Below are positions 1 to 8,149 of a DNA stretch of 64,000 bases, piece after piece. Both the position numbers and the translations under genes were made by a program. How positions within the stretch are numbered: position 1 is the first letter of the stretch; every line of letters begins with the position of its first letter. The notes below the pieces were generated by a model. It was not told the origin of the DNA, searched no databases, and worked only from the letters and a program-made list of their open reading frames with translations. Source of the stretch: a virus. Location: positions 1 through 64,000 of IMG/VR virus record IMGVR_UViG_3300025011_000030. One strand, written 5' to 3'.

Positions 1-219
1 GAAATAGTTACTCCAGGGTGCAAAATTGACCGACTTCAGGAATTGTGGGATTTAGGTGGTACAGGCATACGTTACGGTAACAATGACCTTCCAGTTAAAA
101 CCCACAAAAGGCCCTTTAAAAAAAAAGCAATCCAAATACAAAGGAGGAGTATTAAAAATGAGAAAACTTATTACAATTGTAGGTGCTCCGAATGTAGACC
201 CGTCTATATTAGATATTGA
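1..219 (+). CDS. C-terminal end of a truncated phage protein of unknown function
   Basis: An open frame enters from the left edge and reads to a TGA at 217-219, so its last part overlaps the next gene by about 60 bases. The stretch V-T-P-G-x-x-I-D-R-L-Q-E-L-W resembles L-S-P-G-Q-T-K-K-L-R-E-L-W in the frameshifted gene at 42804, so the two may be paralogues. An A9 run lies at 118-126 and a frame error there cannot be excluded. No function can be given. Confidence 0.35.
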   Translation, partial: EIVTPGCKIDRLQELWDLGGTGIRYGNNDLPVKTHKRPFKKKAIQIQRRSIKNEKTYYNCRCSECRPVYIRY

Positions 220-460
220 CGATAATATTTGTTTGGTGGCGGAGCCGGAAAACGCACATGATTTGGAAGCCGTTAAAGTCGTTTTTCACGGTAAGCATGT
301 GGGTTATGTAGCAAACAGTATTCAAACAGTTGTACGAGGTTCTTGTAGTGCCGGTAACATTGTTGACGAGTTAGCACAAAGTGACGGTGATTTTAGAGCT
401 GCGGTGATCCTTAAAATCACAGAGGGTTCTTGTAAACGGTTAATAGCTGCGCTTGAATAA
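158..460 (+). CDS. HIRAN-like domain protein
   Basis: 100 aa. The start is the ATG at 158, placed by GGAGG at 142-146; an earlier in-frame ATG at 56 lacks a site. The pattern ends in A-E-P-E-N-A-H-D-x-x-A-V-K-V then G-K-H-V-G-Y-V-A-N, which is the signature of HIRAN domains, small modules that bind DNA 3' ends or damaged DNA and are found alone in phages or fused to helicases. It leads the replication block (primase and sigma-like factor follow), which fits a DNA-binding role. The N-terminal Cys seen in some phage forms is absent. The family call rests on motif only. Confidence 0.6.
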   Translation: MRKLITIVGAPNVDPSILDIDDNICLVAEPENAHDLEAVKVVFHGKHVGYVANSIQTVVRGSCSAGNIVDELAQSDGDFRAAVILKITEGSCKRLIAALE

Positions 461-488
461 ATCGAAGCTGTTTGGAGGGTTTTGAACT

Positions 489-1490
489 ATGCAGGTCTGG
501 GGAACTCCTGTCTTGGCGAGTGTAGAGGAAATTATATACGATTTACGTGCAGTACTTCAGCTTAACGGTATTGATTTACTAAAAGATATAGTACGGCGTA
601 ACGATACTGGGCTGATGGTTACTTGCATTGCACATAAAGACGGACAGGAGAATAAACCCAGCTGCGGCATAAGTTTGGTTGATGTAGAACGACCTGATAA
701 GACAATACCTGCCGGCACTGTACATTGTTTTACATGCGACTACAGTGCCGATTTAGCGAAATTTGTTTCAGACTGTTTTGGGTATAAAGACGGTGGTTTA
801 TACGGTTACAAGTGGATCACTCAAAACTATGTGAATTTAGCTATAGAGTACAGGGAACCTTTGTTACTGAACATGGATAGGAAAGTTAACTCAGTACAAG
901 AGGACGTTAACCCGTTAGTTACAGAGGATGAGCTAATGAAATATAGGTTTTTTCACCCGTATATGTATGAAAGGCGGTTGACGTACAAGGTTATTCAGTA
1001 TTTTGATATCGGTTATGACCGGGAAACTGACTGCATAACTTTCCCGGTGGCAGATAAAGACGGTCGGGTACTTTTCGTGCAGCGAAGAAGTGTTAGGTCA
1101 AAATTCTACAGTTTCCCTCCAGATGATCTATCTGGAAGAACTTTATTTGGTTTAGACAAAATTTATAAAAATTTGAGTTGGATAAAGGAAGTAATCGTAA
1201 CTGAAAGTATTATTGACGCTTTAACTTGTTGGGTGTTTAGAAGGCCAGCAGTAGCTCAGTTTAGGGCCTTACCCACTGACAATCAAATAAAGCTGTTAAA
1301 AGAGCTACCTGTGCGACAAATAGTCGAGGCTTTAGACAGCGATGAAGCTGGTAGAAAAGGTGCTAATAAACTACGTCGCGGGTTAGGTTCTAATAAGCTA
1401 TTGACCCGCTTAGTATTGCCGCCGGGAATTAAGGATTTGAACGAAGCTCCTGACGAGTTTATTCAAACGGCCCAACCCATGTTATTTTAA
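489..1490 (+). CDS. DnaG-type DNA primase
   Basis: 333 aa, short for a bacterial DnaG (about 600 aa). An N-terminal zinc-finger region (residues 47-85) has C-I-A-H, P-S-C-G and H-C-F-T-C, as in CHC2 primases. A TOPRIM core follows: V-T-E-S-I-I-D-A-L near residue 238 (metal-binding Glu) and A-L-D-S-D-E-A-G near 282 (DxD). It lacks a helicase-binding C-terminal domain. Instead it ends A-Q-P-M-L-F at the very C terminus, matching the beta-clamp binding pattern QxxLF shared with other proteins here. It synthesises RNA primers for phage replication. The start ATG has GGAGG 12 bases upstream. Confidence 0.85.
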   Translation: MQVWGTPVLASVEEIIYDLRAVLQLNGIDLLKDIVRRNDTGLMVTCIAHKDGQENKPSCGISLVDVERPDKTIPAGTVHCFTCDYSADLAKFVSDCFGYKDGGLYGYKWITQNYVNLAIEYREPLLLNMDRKVNSVQEDVNPLVTEDELMKYRFFHPYMYERRLTYKVIQYFDIGYDRETDCITFPVADKDGRVLFVQRRSVRSKFYSFPPDDLSGRTLFGLDKIYKNLSWIKEVIVTESIIDALTCWVFRRPAVAQFRALPTDNQIKLLKELPVRQIVEALDSDEAGRKGANKLRRGLGSNKLLTRLVLPPGIKDLNEAPDEFIQTAQPMLF

Positions 1491-1515
1491 CTTAACAGTA
1501 TATTATTTTAGTTGA

Positions 1516-1545
1516 CTTTTGATGTCTGATATATTATCATATAAT
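1516..1545 (+). promoter_or_regulatory. Candidate promoter upstream of the sigma-like gene
   Basis: CTTTTGA at 1516 and TCATATAAT at 1537-1545 approximate the bipartite element found at thirteen other sites. It is followed by ATATGTA, as at 18429 and 34603. The left half is a weak match, so this is a tentative site. Confidence 0.4.
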
Positions 1546-1580
1546 ATGTAGAAATTTAAAAATATATTGGAGGTTTCGAA

Positions 1581-2198
1581 ATGCTTCAAACTTATAAAAA
1601 CTTTGTTGAACTTAGTAAACTTTATCCCCTTCAACCTTTAAACCTTGTTGAACTTAAAAACGTAGCAGTTGAATTTCAACTGTCAAAAGACCCTGTATTA
1701 ATTGCTGTCTGCTTTGTAAAACAGTTTAAGTTAATTATTCAGTTAACTAATAAATATCCGTTATTGGACGAGTCCGATAAGGTATCAGTTGCCCTTGAGG
1801 AACTTGAATTAGCCTTAATTGATTTTGATATAAGCCGAGGCGTAAAATTTGAAACCTTTTTTTATACATATTTACGTCGCAGGTTATACGCAGAATGCGG
1901 TAGTGCTAAGTGTAAGTGCAGAAAACCGAAGGAAGCTAATGTCAACTATGATGATATTCAGCTTAATACAACCGAGCCGGGTTACGGTGAGCTTGAGCTT
2001 TTACAAATGATTAGGACAAGTCCCGAGCTAACTACATTAGAAATAAGTTATTGTGAAATTATTATTGAAGATCCTAGTAGCTTGCAACGTGGTTCCTCTA
2101 CAGACATTGCTAAAAGGTTGGGAGTGACTTCGGCTGCCATAACTTACCTCAAAAACAAATTATCGGTCAAACTACCGAGAATATTAATGACTTCCTAG
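1581..2198 (+). CDS. Sigma-70-like RNA polymerase factor
   Basis: 205 aa. Residues about 90-108 (F-D-I-S-R-G-V-K-F-E-T-F-F-Y-T-Y-L-R-R-R-L) look like sigma region 2, where other factors have D-x-x-x-G-x-x-F-x-T-Y-A. The last 35 residues (S-S-T-D-I-A-K-R-L-G-V-T-S-A-A-I) form a helix-turn-helix like region 4. A Cys-rich insert (C-x-K-C-K-C) follows region 2. It probably redirects host RNA polymerase to phage promoters; the repeated CTTAAAA/TTATATAWT element is a candidate target. A second sigma-like gene sits at 25346. RBS GGAGG with ATG 8 bases on. The assignment is by pattern, not alignment. Confidence 0.55.
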   Translation: MLQTYKNFVELSKLYPLQPLNLVELKNVAVEFQLSKDPVLIAVCFVKQFKLIIQLTNKYPLLDESDKVSVALEELELALIDFDISRGVKFETFFYTYLRRRLYAECGSAKCKCRKPKEANVNYDDIQLNTTEPGYGELELLQMIRTSPELTTLEISYCEIIIEDPSSLQRGSSTDIAKRLGVTSAAITYLKNKLSVKLPRILMTS

Positions 2199-2229
2199 TT
2201 AAAATGCACGACCTTTTATTTTATATAAC
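2198..2229 (+). promoter_or_regulatory. Bipartite phage promoter motif
   Basis: GTTAAAA at 2198 and TTATATAAC at 2221, starts 23 bp apart. It lies between the sigma-like gene and the 64-aa gene, with a short leader to AAAGGAGG at 2247. Confidence 0.55.
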
Positions 2230-2260
2230 AGTATAGACAAGCTAAAAGGAGGTTACGTTT

Positions 2261-2455
2261 GTGGGGAACTTACTGGTGGCTATTAAAAAATTAGCGGTTA
2301 CTTTTAAGAAGTTGGTTACCGTTTTAAAAGGCGATTGCCTTTTGGTGCAGAGGGAAGGTAACGGATTGATAGTATATTCCGGGAAATACTCTCAAGCCGA
2401 AGTGCAGTGCATAGCTACCAATTTATTTAAGCACGTTTACTCGTTATCGAGGTGA
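2261..2455 (+). CDS. Small hypothetical protein
   Basis: 64 aa from a GTG, with AGGAGG 7 bases upstream. The N-terminal half is basic and amphipathic (repeated K-K-L, V-T-F-K-K-L-V); the C-terminal half contains Y-S-G-K-Y-S-Q-A-E-V-Q-C-I-A. No family recognised. Its place between a sigma-like factor and the ssDNA-binding protein suggests early expression. Confidence 0.65.
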   Translation: MGNLLVAIKKLAVTFKKLVTVLKGDCLLVQREGNGLIVYSGKYSQAEVQCIATNLFKHVYSLSR

Positions 2456-2522
2456 ACTGGGTCGTTATTGTTTATGACTTGTTCTAATATAAAACTTATA
2501 CGCTTTTAAAGGAGGAAACTTT

Positions 2523-3149
2523 GTGGCTAGAATTACAAGTGTTCAAGAAGCTCAGGAAAAGTTCAAAAGTAATGATTTTTTCGCTCTAAAAAATGACGGC
2601 GATTCTGCAGTAGTTAGGTTCTTGTACGAAACTGAGGACCAACTTGATTTATACTCTGTACATGAGGTCAAAATTGGAGGTAAAAAACGTTGGGTTGATT
2701 GTTTGGGTGACAGCTGCCCGTTATGCTTGTCAGGTTCCAAAGTTCAGCTTAAATTATTTCTACAGCTTGAGAGTTACTCAACTGACGGTAAAATGTCGGT
2801 ACTTACTTGGGAACGTGGGCAAAAGTTTTTACCTAGAATACAAAAAATATTGGCAGCTTACGGTACTTTATGTGACCGGAAATACGAGATTATACGTAAA
2901 GGTGAGCCCAATGACCCTGATACTGATTATAAGATCTATCCTTTAGCAAAAGACGGTAAACGTTTGGCAGAGTTATCCCAGAAGCAGGAGCTTTTAGGGC
3001 CCACAGGATTTGTGCTTGAAAAATCGGTAACTGAAATACAAGCTATTATGGACGGTACTTACAGGCTGCCGGCAGCTACAAACGATCGATCAACTGTTGA
3101 GACACCTCCAAGACAGCAAGCACCTCGTGACGACGAAGAGGTATTTTAA
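2523..3149 (+). CDS. Phage single-stranded DNA-binding protein
   Basis: 208 aa from GTG, preceded by AAAGGAGGAA. The central part has D-C-L-G-D-S-C-P-L-C, an L-T-W-E-R-G-Q-K-F-L-P-R-I segment and a D-Y-K-I-Y-P-L motif, the layout of phage gp32-like or OB-fold ssDNA-binding proteins. The tail is disordered and ends in acidic D-D-E-E-V-F, as SSB tails do when they recruit partners. It is placed just before the DNA polymerase. It would coat ssDNA at the fork and support the RecA encoded downstream. The family call is by motif and context. Confidence 0.7.
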   Translation: MARITSVQEAQEKFKSNDFFALKNDGDSAVVRFLYETEDQLDLYSVHEVKIGGKKRWVDCLGDSCPLCLSGSKVQLKLFLQLESYSTDGKMSVLTWERGQKFLPRIQKILAAYGTLCDRKYEIIRKGEPNDPDTDYKIYPLAKDGKRLAELSQKQELLGPTGFVLEKSVTEIQAIMDGTYRLPAATNDRSTVETPPRQQAPRDDEEVF

Positions 3150-3157
3150 ATTAGTTT

Positions 3158-3237
3158 AATATAGCCAGCACGGTGCAACTGGGCAGAGGTGCAGGGTGAG
3201 TCTCATAAGTGAGCGCCTGTGACACAACGGCTATATT
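3158..3237 (+). ncRNA. Candidate structured RNA between ssb and polA
   Basis: An 80-nt stretch closed by a perfect 9-bp pairing (AATATAGCC at 3158 with GGCTATATT at 3229). Inside are a CTCA/TGAG hairpin at 3202-3213 and a possible CAGG/CCTG stem around it. It matches no RNA family I can name: no tRNA T-arm, no preQ1 riboswitch core, no hammerhead core. It may be a leader or processing element for the polymerase mRNA. Confidence 0.35.
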
Positions 3238-3245
3238 ATATACAG

Positions 3246-3283
3246 TAGGTCGCACTCATTTAGTTAGTTAGTGAGGCGACCTA
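3246..3283 (+). repeat. Inverted repeat upstream of polA
   Basis: TAGGTCGC-A-CTCA pairs with TGAG-GCGACCTA across a 13-nt loop rich in TTAG repeats, giving a 12-bp stem with one bulge. There is no T-run after it, so it is not a typical terminator. It sits 28 bases before the polymerase GTG. Confidence 0.45.
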
Positions 3284-3310
3284 TTAATTTATAGTGAAAG
3301 AAGGGATACA

Positions 3311-5602
3311 GTGGCAGAACAAAAAGGTCTTTTTGCGAATTTACCGCAATTCAATAACGACATTCGTGAAAAGAATAAGGTATTAGTCGGAAAAAGTGGT
3401 AAGCCGGCTTCTTCTAAGACTCGTTCAGTGATTGCCGGAGCAGGTAAGAATAAACTTGCCGAGCGCATATCAATTCTACGACAAAATGTGAAGGATATTT
3501 TAGTTGAAGAAGGTAAATACCAATTAATTACTACAGAGGTTGAGTATTGTAACTACATGCAACAGGCTCGGGCTAATGGGTTGCTGGTGATTGATACTGA
3601 AGGAACAAGCTTAGAACCTTTGGACGATGTTTTTGTCGGACTTTGTATCGTCACTCCCGGTTTAAAACCTGCTTACGTGCCGGTACGTCATACAGATCTT
3701 AGAGGAGTTAGGTTACCTAATCAGCTCAGTGAAGAAATAGTTGGCCGGGAATTAACTTTATGTGCTGAGGCTGATACAAAGTTAGTTTTCCATTATGCTA
3801 AGTATGATATTAGAGTGATACGAAAGAGCTTGGGCGTTTACCTAGAACCGTATTGGGATACACAGATCGCTGCTTGTTTACTCAACGAAAATGAGCCTCA
3901 CGAATTAAAAAAACTGTGGTCAAAATACATAGCTAAGAATACCGATAAAAAGGATGTTCCTTTAACATTTGAAAAGCTGTTTTCCGGTATTCCGTTTAAC
4001 TATGTACCTGTTGACATTGGTTATCTGTACGCAGCCAAAGATCCGGAAATGACTTATGACTTATATGAGTATCAACGTGAATTTTTGATTGGTAGTAAGG
4101 CCGAAGCTAAAGGGTTAACTGAAGTCGGTAAAGTTATGATGAATATTGAAATGCCTCTTGTTACTGTATTGTGCGATATGGAAGATACTGGAGTTTGTAT
4201 TGATAACGACTTTGCTTCTAAATTGTCTAAAGAGTATACTGAAAAGTTACAAGTTGTAGAGAAAAAGATACTGGTAGCCTTGAAAGGATTGAATTATCAG
4301 TCGTTACCTAACGAACTTCGTGCTAAGCTGTCTAACCCAATTAATGTAGGCAGTCCAACACAGTTAGCTATTATTTTCTATGACCTTATGGGCCTTAAAA
4401 GTCCGAACAAAAAGAAGCCTCGTAATACAGATAAAGAGGCTCTTAAACACTTCAAGCAGCAAGACGGTGATTTGTTTGACTTGTTACTTGAGTATAGAAC
4501 CGTTTCTAAGTTACTTAGTACCTATATTGATAAGATGCCGAAGGTAGTTAGGACGGATACAAGTCGGCTACACGGTAACTTTAACCAGTACGGTGCTAAG
4601 ACAGGTAGGTTATCGAGCTCAGCGCCGAACTTGCAAAATATTCCATCAAAAAATAAAGAGATTCGTAAAATGTTTGTTCCCGCACCGGGTAACGTTTATG
4701 TGGGCGGTGACTTTTCGCAGGTAGAGCCTCGGTGCTTAGCAGAAGCTTCAGGCGATAAGGCTATGCAACAGGCGTATCGTGACGGGCTAGACATTTATGC
4801 TTGGATGGCGAGCGAGACTTACGGCGTGCCTTATGATCATTGCAAAGAAAATTGGCCTGACGGTACACCTCATCCCGAAGGTAAGAAGCGCCGCGATAGT
4901 TTAAAGAGTGTGTTATTAGGTATCATGTATGATCGTCAGGTTCCTAGTATTGCAATAGTTTTAGGTATTTCGACAGCCGATGCGCAACGTATTTTTGACA
5001 TGTTTTTTGAACGTTTTCCTGACATTAAACGTTTCGTAGAAGATATGAAGGAAATGGGTCATACCAAAGGATTCGTTCAAACGCTATACGGTAGAAAACG
5101 TCGGTTAACGGATCTTCAGCTACCTAAGTACGAAATCACAATGTTAAACGGTGATCCTGTAGACGACACTTCTTACCAGTATTATTACAGGGCACTAGAT
5201 AACAGTCGTTTCAATGAACGTGCCGGTATCGTGCGCGAGGCTAGAGCTCAGGGAGTTAAAATCCGAGATAACGGAGGATTTATTGCCAAGGCAGAACGTC
5301 AAGTAGTCAACAGTATCATCCAAGGAACAAGTGCCGACATAACTAAGAAGGCTATGGTCGCTATAAACCGGGATAAGAAACTTCGTGAACTTGGTGCTCG
5401 AATGTTATTAACAGTTCACGACGAAATAATTTTAGAATGCCCAATCAGCACGGCCCAACAGTGCGCATCTATTATGGAAAAACACATGTTGGCTGCTGCA
5501 GATAGAATCAACTTACCTATGTCAGTAGACGCCGAAATAAAAGACAAGTGGTATGGAAAAACAGTTGAATTTGAAACCGAGGATGAAGACGACGTTGCAT
5601 AA
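3311..5602 (+). CDS. polA: Family A DNA polymerase with 3'-5' exonuclease
   Basis: 763 aa from GTG. The proofreading domain has I-D-T-E-G (residues 94-98), F-H-Y-A-K-Y-D (about 160) and Y-A-A-K-D-P-E-x-T-Y-D (about 240). The polymerase domain has motif A G-D-F-S-Q-V-E-P-R (about 468), motif B R-D-S-L-K-S-V-L-L-G-I-M-Y-D (528-541) and motif C V-H-D-E (about 703). The residue at the E. coli F762 position is Leu536, and Y-G of motif B is Y-D. Residues 4-8 read Q-K-G-L-F, a beta-clamp binding motif in an N-terminal extension, fitting the phage clamp gene at 13825. There is no 5' nuclease domain. This is the likely replicase. Confidence 0.93.
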   Translation: MAEQKGLFANLPQFNNDIREKNKVLVGKSGKPASSKTRSVIAGAGKNKLAERISILRQNVKDILVEEGKYQLITTEVEYCNYMQQARANGLLVIDTEGTSLEPLDDVFVGLCIVTPGLKPAYVPVRHTDLRGVRLPNQLSEEIVGRELTLCAEADTKLVFHYAKYDIRVIRKSLGVYLEPYWDTQIAACLLNENEPHELKKLWSKYIAKNTDKKDVPLTFEKLFSGIPFNYVPVDIGYLYAAKDPEMTYDLYEYQREFLIGSKAEAKGLTEVGKVMMNIEMPLVTVLCDMEDTGVCIDNDFASKLSKEYTEKLQVVEKKILVALKGLNYQSLPNELRAKLSNPINVGSPTQLAIIFYDLMGLKSPNKKKPRNTDKEALKHFKQQDGDLFDLLLEYRTVSKLLSTYIDKMPKVVRTDTSRLHGNFNQYGAKTGRLSSSAPNLQNIPSKNKEIRKMFVPAPGNVYVGGDFSQVEPRCLAEASGDKAMQQAYRDGLDIYAWMASETYGVPYDHCKENWPDGTPHPEGKKRRDSLKSVLLGIMYDRQVPSIAIVLGISTADAQRIFDMFFERFPDIKRFVEDMKEMGHTKGFVQTLYGRKRRLTDLQLPKYEITMLNGDPVDDTSYQYYYRALDNSRFNERAGIVREARAQGVKIRDNGGFIAKAERQVVNSIIQGTSADITKKAMVAINRDKKLRELGARMLLTVHDEIILECPISTAQQCASIMEKHMLAAADRINLPMSVDAEIKDKWYGKTVEFETEDEDDVA

Positions 5603-5619
5603 CATTTTGTTCATTTTAC

Positions 5620-5653
5620 AGCCTGTTAGCTTAAAAAGCTTGCAGGCTTTTTT
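5620..5653 (+). terminator. Rho-independent terminator after polA
   Basis: AGCCTG pairs with CAGGCT, with an inner AGCTT/AAGCT stem, followed by six T. The loop sequence is also the left half of a bipartite promoter motif. Confidence 0.75.
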
Positions 5654-5660
5654 ATATAAT
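5630..5660 (+). promoter_or_regulatory. Bipartite phage promoter motif before queD
   Basis: CTTAAAA at 5630 and TTATATAAT at 5652, starts 22 bp apart. It overlaps the polA terminator hairpin. Transcripts starting here would begin at or just before the queD ribosome-binding site. Confidence 0.65.
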
Positions 5661-5685
5661 AGGTTGAAGGAGGTTGATGTATTTA

Positions 5686-6132
5686 ATGACTGAAATTAAA
5701 CAAACTGGGCTCTTTACAGTTGAAGCTGGATTTGAATTTGATTCTGCTCACTTTTTACTCGACCATGCCGGAAAATGCCGGAACATTCACGGTCACAGGT
5801 GGAAAATCATTGTGGCTATTACATCAAACAAAGTTCAAACATCTGGTCCCGAGAATGGAATGGTGATCGACTTTAAACGGTTAAAGGGAGTTTTCAACGT
5901 ACTGATAGAAGAGCTCGATCATGTACTGATTATTCGAAAAGGTTCCATTTCTAACGAGTTATACAGAATGCTAGTCAGTCACGGGTTTATAATTCGTAAG
6001 TTTGATTTTAGCCCTACAGCTGAAAACATGGCTCAGTACATATTTACTTATATGCAGGCTGCAGGTTATGCGATTGCTCGAGTAGATGTTTACGAAACTC
6101 CTAATAATAAAGCTAGTTATAGTGAAAGGTAG
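5686..6132 (+). CDS. queD: 6-carboxy-tetrahydropterin synthase (QueD)
   Basis: 148 aa from ATG 5686; an ATG at 5677 and a TTG at 5674 are too close to AGGAGG (5668-5673), though 5686 is rather far, so the start is uncertain. Converts 7,8-dihydroneopterin triphosphate to 6-carboxy-tetrahydropterin, step two of preQ0 synthesis. Zinc ligands and active site: F-D-S-A-H-F, C-R-N-I-H-G-H, then E-L-D-H, P-T-A-E-N and Y-E-T-P-N. Length is normal for the family (120-150). The N terminus reads K-Q-T-G-L-F, reminiscent of the clamp motif but possibly chance. First gene of the queD-queE-folE-queC run. Confidence 0.92.
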   Translation: MTEIKQTGLFTVEAGFEFDSAHFLLDHAGKCRNIHGHRWKIIVAITSNKVQTSGPENGMVIDFKRLKGVFNVLIEELDHVLIIRKGSISNELYRMLVSHGFIIRKFDFSPTAENMAQYIFTYMQAAGYAIARVDVYETPNNKASYSER

Positions 6133-6143
6133 GTTGAGCCGAA

Positions 6144-6809
6144 ATGTATGTGAGCGAGAAATTTGTAAGTATTGAAGGTGAAGGTATTAACCAGGGATAT
6201 CCGAGTTTATTCGTTCGTTTCGCTGGGTGCAACTTAAACTGTAGTTTCTGCGATACCTCGTATGCACAAAGTAAGAACGGTGCAGAAGAACTTTCGCCTG
6301 AAAATGTCTTAGAGTGGGCGCTAGAGGCGAGGCTTAAAACAGGTATAAGTCGTATTACACTGACCGGCGGCGAGCCGTTACATCAGAGCTATATTGATAA
6401 ACTTATGTCGTCGTTACTGTTTTACGGGTTTGACATAAATTTAGAAACAAACGGAAGTTACAAATTAACTGAATACCGTACTATCATCCAAAACCCAATG
6501 GTTACGGTAGTGATGGATTATAAACTACCTTCCAGTGGTGAGGAAAACCGTATGGTCAAAACAAACTTGCGAATGCTTGCAGAAAAGGATGTTCTTAAAT
6601 TCGTTTGTCAAACTGAATGCGACTTGTTGGTAGCTAAGAGGATACTGAATATGTATCAGCCGGAAAGTCACGTATATTTCAGTCCTGTGTACGGTAAATT
6701 AGACCCTAAACTGATAGTCGAGTTTCTTTTGGAAAATAAGTTGCATTATTGCCGAGTACAGCTTCAGCTCCATAAACAGATTTGGGGTGCAGATAAGAGG
6801 TGTGTTTAA
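6144..6809 (+). CDS. queE: 7-carboxy-7-deazaguanine synthase (QueE)
   Basis: 221 aa. Radical SAM enzyme that contracts 6-carboxy-tetrahydropterin to 7-carboxy-7-deazaguanine. The N terminus has F-V-S-I-E-G-E-G, then A-G-C-N-L-N-C-S-F-C-D-T, giving the CxxxCxxC [4Fe-4S] ligands at about residues 30-37, followed by T-L-T-G-G-E-P-L. Length fits the family. The ATG is 11 bases after queD, and the stop (6807-6809) touches the folE ATG, so translation is coupled. Confidence 0.93.
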   Translation: MYVSEKFVSIEGEGINQGYPSLFVRFAGCNLNCSFCDTSYAQSKNGAEELSPENVLEWALEARLKTGISRITLTGGEPLHQSYIDKLMSSLLFYGFDINLETNGSYKLTEYRTIIQNPMVTVVMDYKLPSSGEENRMVKTNLRMLAEKDVLKFVCQTECDLLVAKRILNMYQPESHVYFSPVYGKLDPKLIVEFLLENKLHYCRVQLQLHKQIWGADKRCV

Positions 6810-7409
6810 ATGGCTACAGTGCATGAACTGAAGCAAGCTGAAATAGCTGCGCACATACGAAAGATCTTAGTACTTTTAGGAGAAGATCCCGAACGCGAAG
6901 GTTTAAAGGAAACTCCGGTCAGGGTGGCTAAAATGTTTGACGAAGTTTTTGTAGGGATTCGGTACGATAACGAACAAATTGCTTGCATGTTTAATAAAAC
7001 TTTTGACGATAACTTGGATGTTGCAGGTAACTACAACGACATGGTATTGGTAAAGGACATTTCGTTCTTCAGCTTCTGCGAGCATCATATGGCCCTTATG
7101 TATAACATGAAAGCTCATGTGGCTTATATACCTAACGGCAAAGTCATTGGGCTGAGTAAAATAGCTCGTATCGTAGATATGGTGGGCCGTCGGTTACAGA
7201 TCCAAGAACGTATTGGTACTGACATAGTCGTCATAATGGCCGCTATAACGGATTCACCTGATGTAGCTGTCATTATTGAGGGTGAGCATTCTTGCATGAC
7301 TACTCGCGGTATTAAAAAGCCGGGTACAGTCACTAGAACCAGTACCCTGCGAGGCCGGTTTATGGAGAACTCCGACCTGCGTAACGAACTTTTGTTACTA
7401 TTAAAATAA
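6810..7409 (+). CDS. folE: GTP cyclohydrolase I (FolE)
   Basis: 199 aa. Opens GTP to dihydroneopterin triphosphate, the entry step to preQ0. Diagnostic motifs: E-G-L-K-E-T-P-x-R-V-A-K-M, F-C-E-H-H-M (zinc Cys and His near residue 92), P[12 protein letters not shown], and E-H-S-C-M-T-T-R-G. The start follows the queE stop directly. A phage copy suggests that the host pool is not enough for bulk DNA modification. Confidence 0.95.
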   Translation: MATVHELKQAEIAAHIRKILVLLGEDPEREGLKETPVRVAKMFDEVFVGIRYDNEQIACMFNKTFDDNLDVAGNYNDMVLVKDISFFSFCEHHMALMYNMKAHVAYIPNGKVIGLSKIARIVDMVGRRLQIQERIGTDIVVIMAAITDSPDVAVIIEGEHSCMTTRGIKKPGTVTRTSTLRGRFMENSDLRNELLLLLK

Positions 7410-7423
7410 GGAGGTAACTGATC

Positions 7424-8077
7424 TTGAATCGTAAAGGTGCGGTATGTGTTTTGTCTGGAGGTCAAGATAGTTCTACTTGTTTGTTTTGGGCTATGAAACA
7501 ATTTAAAGAAGTTCATGCAATAACTTTTGACTATGGCCAACGACATTCTTCCGAAATTGATGCAGCCATTAAGCTTGCTAAGTTAGCGAATGTGGCTAGT
7601 CACGAGGTTATTGAAATTCCTGTACTTAATAACTTAACTGTTAATGCACTAACTCGGGATATTCCAATTGATCCCGGGAAAGACGGCGAGTTACCTAATA
7701 CGTTCGTAGACGGGAGAAACCTCTTGTTTCTAACGTTTGCAGCGATACATGCTAAACAGTTAAACTGTCCTAATGTTGTAATTGGTGTATGCATGACTGA
7801 TTTCAGCGGTTATTCGGATTGTAGAAATGTATTTGTTCAAAGTGCAAACGTCACATTAAACCTTGCTATGGGTTATGATTTCGTTATTCATACTCCATTG
7901 ATGTGGTTAAATAAGGAAGAAACTTGGGAGTTAGCCGATCAGTTAGATGTTTTAGATACAATCCTTAATAATACAGTCACGTGCTATAACGGTATACCGG
8001 GTAAAGGCTGCGGCGAATGCCCTGCTTGCTTGTTAAGATCTAGAGGGTTAGTTTCGTATTTACAAAATAAAAAATAA
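7424..8077 (+). CDS. queC: 7-cyano-7-deazaguanine synthase (QueC)
   Basis: 217 aa from TTG, with AAGGAGG 8 bases upstream. ATP-dependent ligase that makes preQ0 from 7-carboxy-7-deazaguanine and ammonia. The PP-loop is L-S-G-G-Q-D-S-S-T near residue 9; V-P-N-T-F-V-D-G-R-N is present as P-N-T-F-V-D-G-R-N near 88; a zinc site C-x7-C-G-E-C-P-A-C lies near the C terminus. It completes the pathway from GTP to preQ0. No QueF, Gat-QueC or ArcS-type gene that would process preQ0 further is seen in the window. Confidence 0.95.
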   Translation: MNRKGAVCVLSGGQDSSTCLFWAMKQFKEVHAITFDYGQRHSSEIDAAIKLAKLANVASHEVIEIPVLNNLTVNALTRDIPIDPGKDGELPNTFVDGRNLLFLTFAAIHAKQLNCPNVVIGVCMTDFSGYSDCRNVFVQSANVTLNLAMGYDFVIHTPLMWLNKEETWELADQLDVLDTILNNTVTCYNGIPGKGCGECPACLLRSRGLVSYLQNKK

Positions 8078-8100
8078 CTACGTATCCAGTTAATTCCGTA

Positions 8101-8129
8101 TTGACATAGTATCCTGTTATTAGTATACT
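8101..8129 (+). promoter_or_regulatory. Sigma-70 promoter for the homing endonuclease
   Basis: TTGACA at 8101 and TATACT at 8124 with a 17-bp spacer. It drives only the GIY-YIG gene 20 bases downstream, consistent with a self-contained mobile gene. Confidence 0.8.
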
Positions 8130-8149
8130 TGTACTAAAGGAGGGATACT

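Noticed and set aside
2644-2946. A 100-codon + frame inside the ssDNA-binding gene
   Set aside because: Lies within a well-supported gene in another frame, with no start site.
3158-3237. preQ1 riboswitch before polA or queD
   Set aside because: The RNA lacks the class I, II or III preQ1 core, and it sits before polA and not before the que genes.
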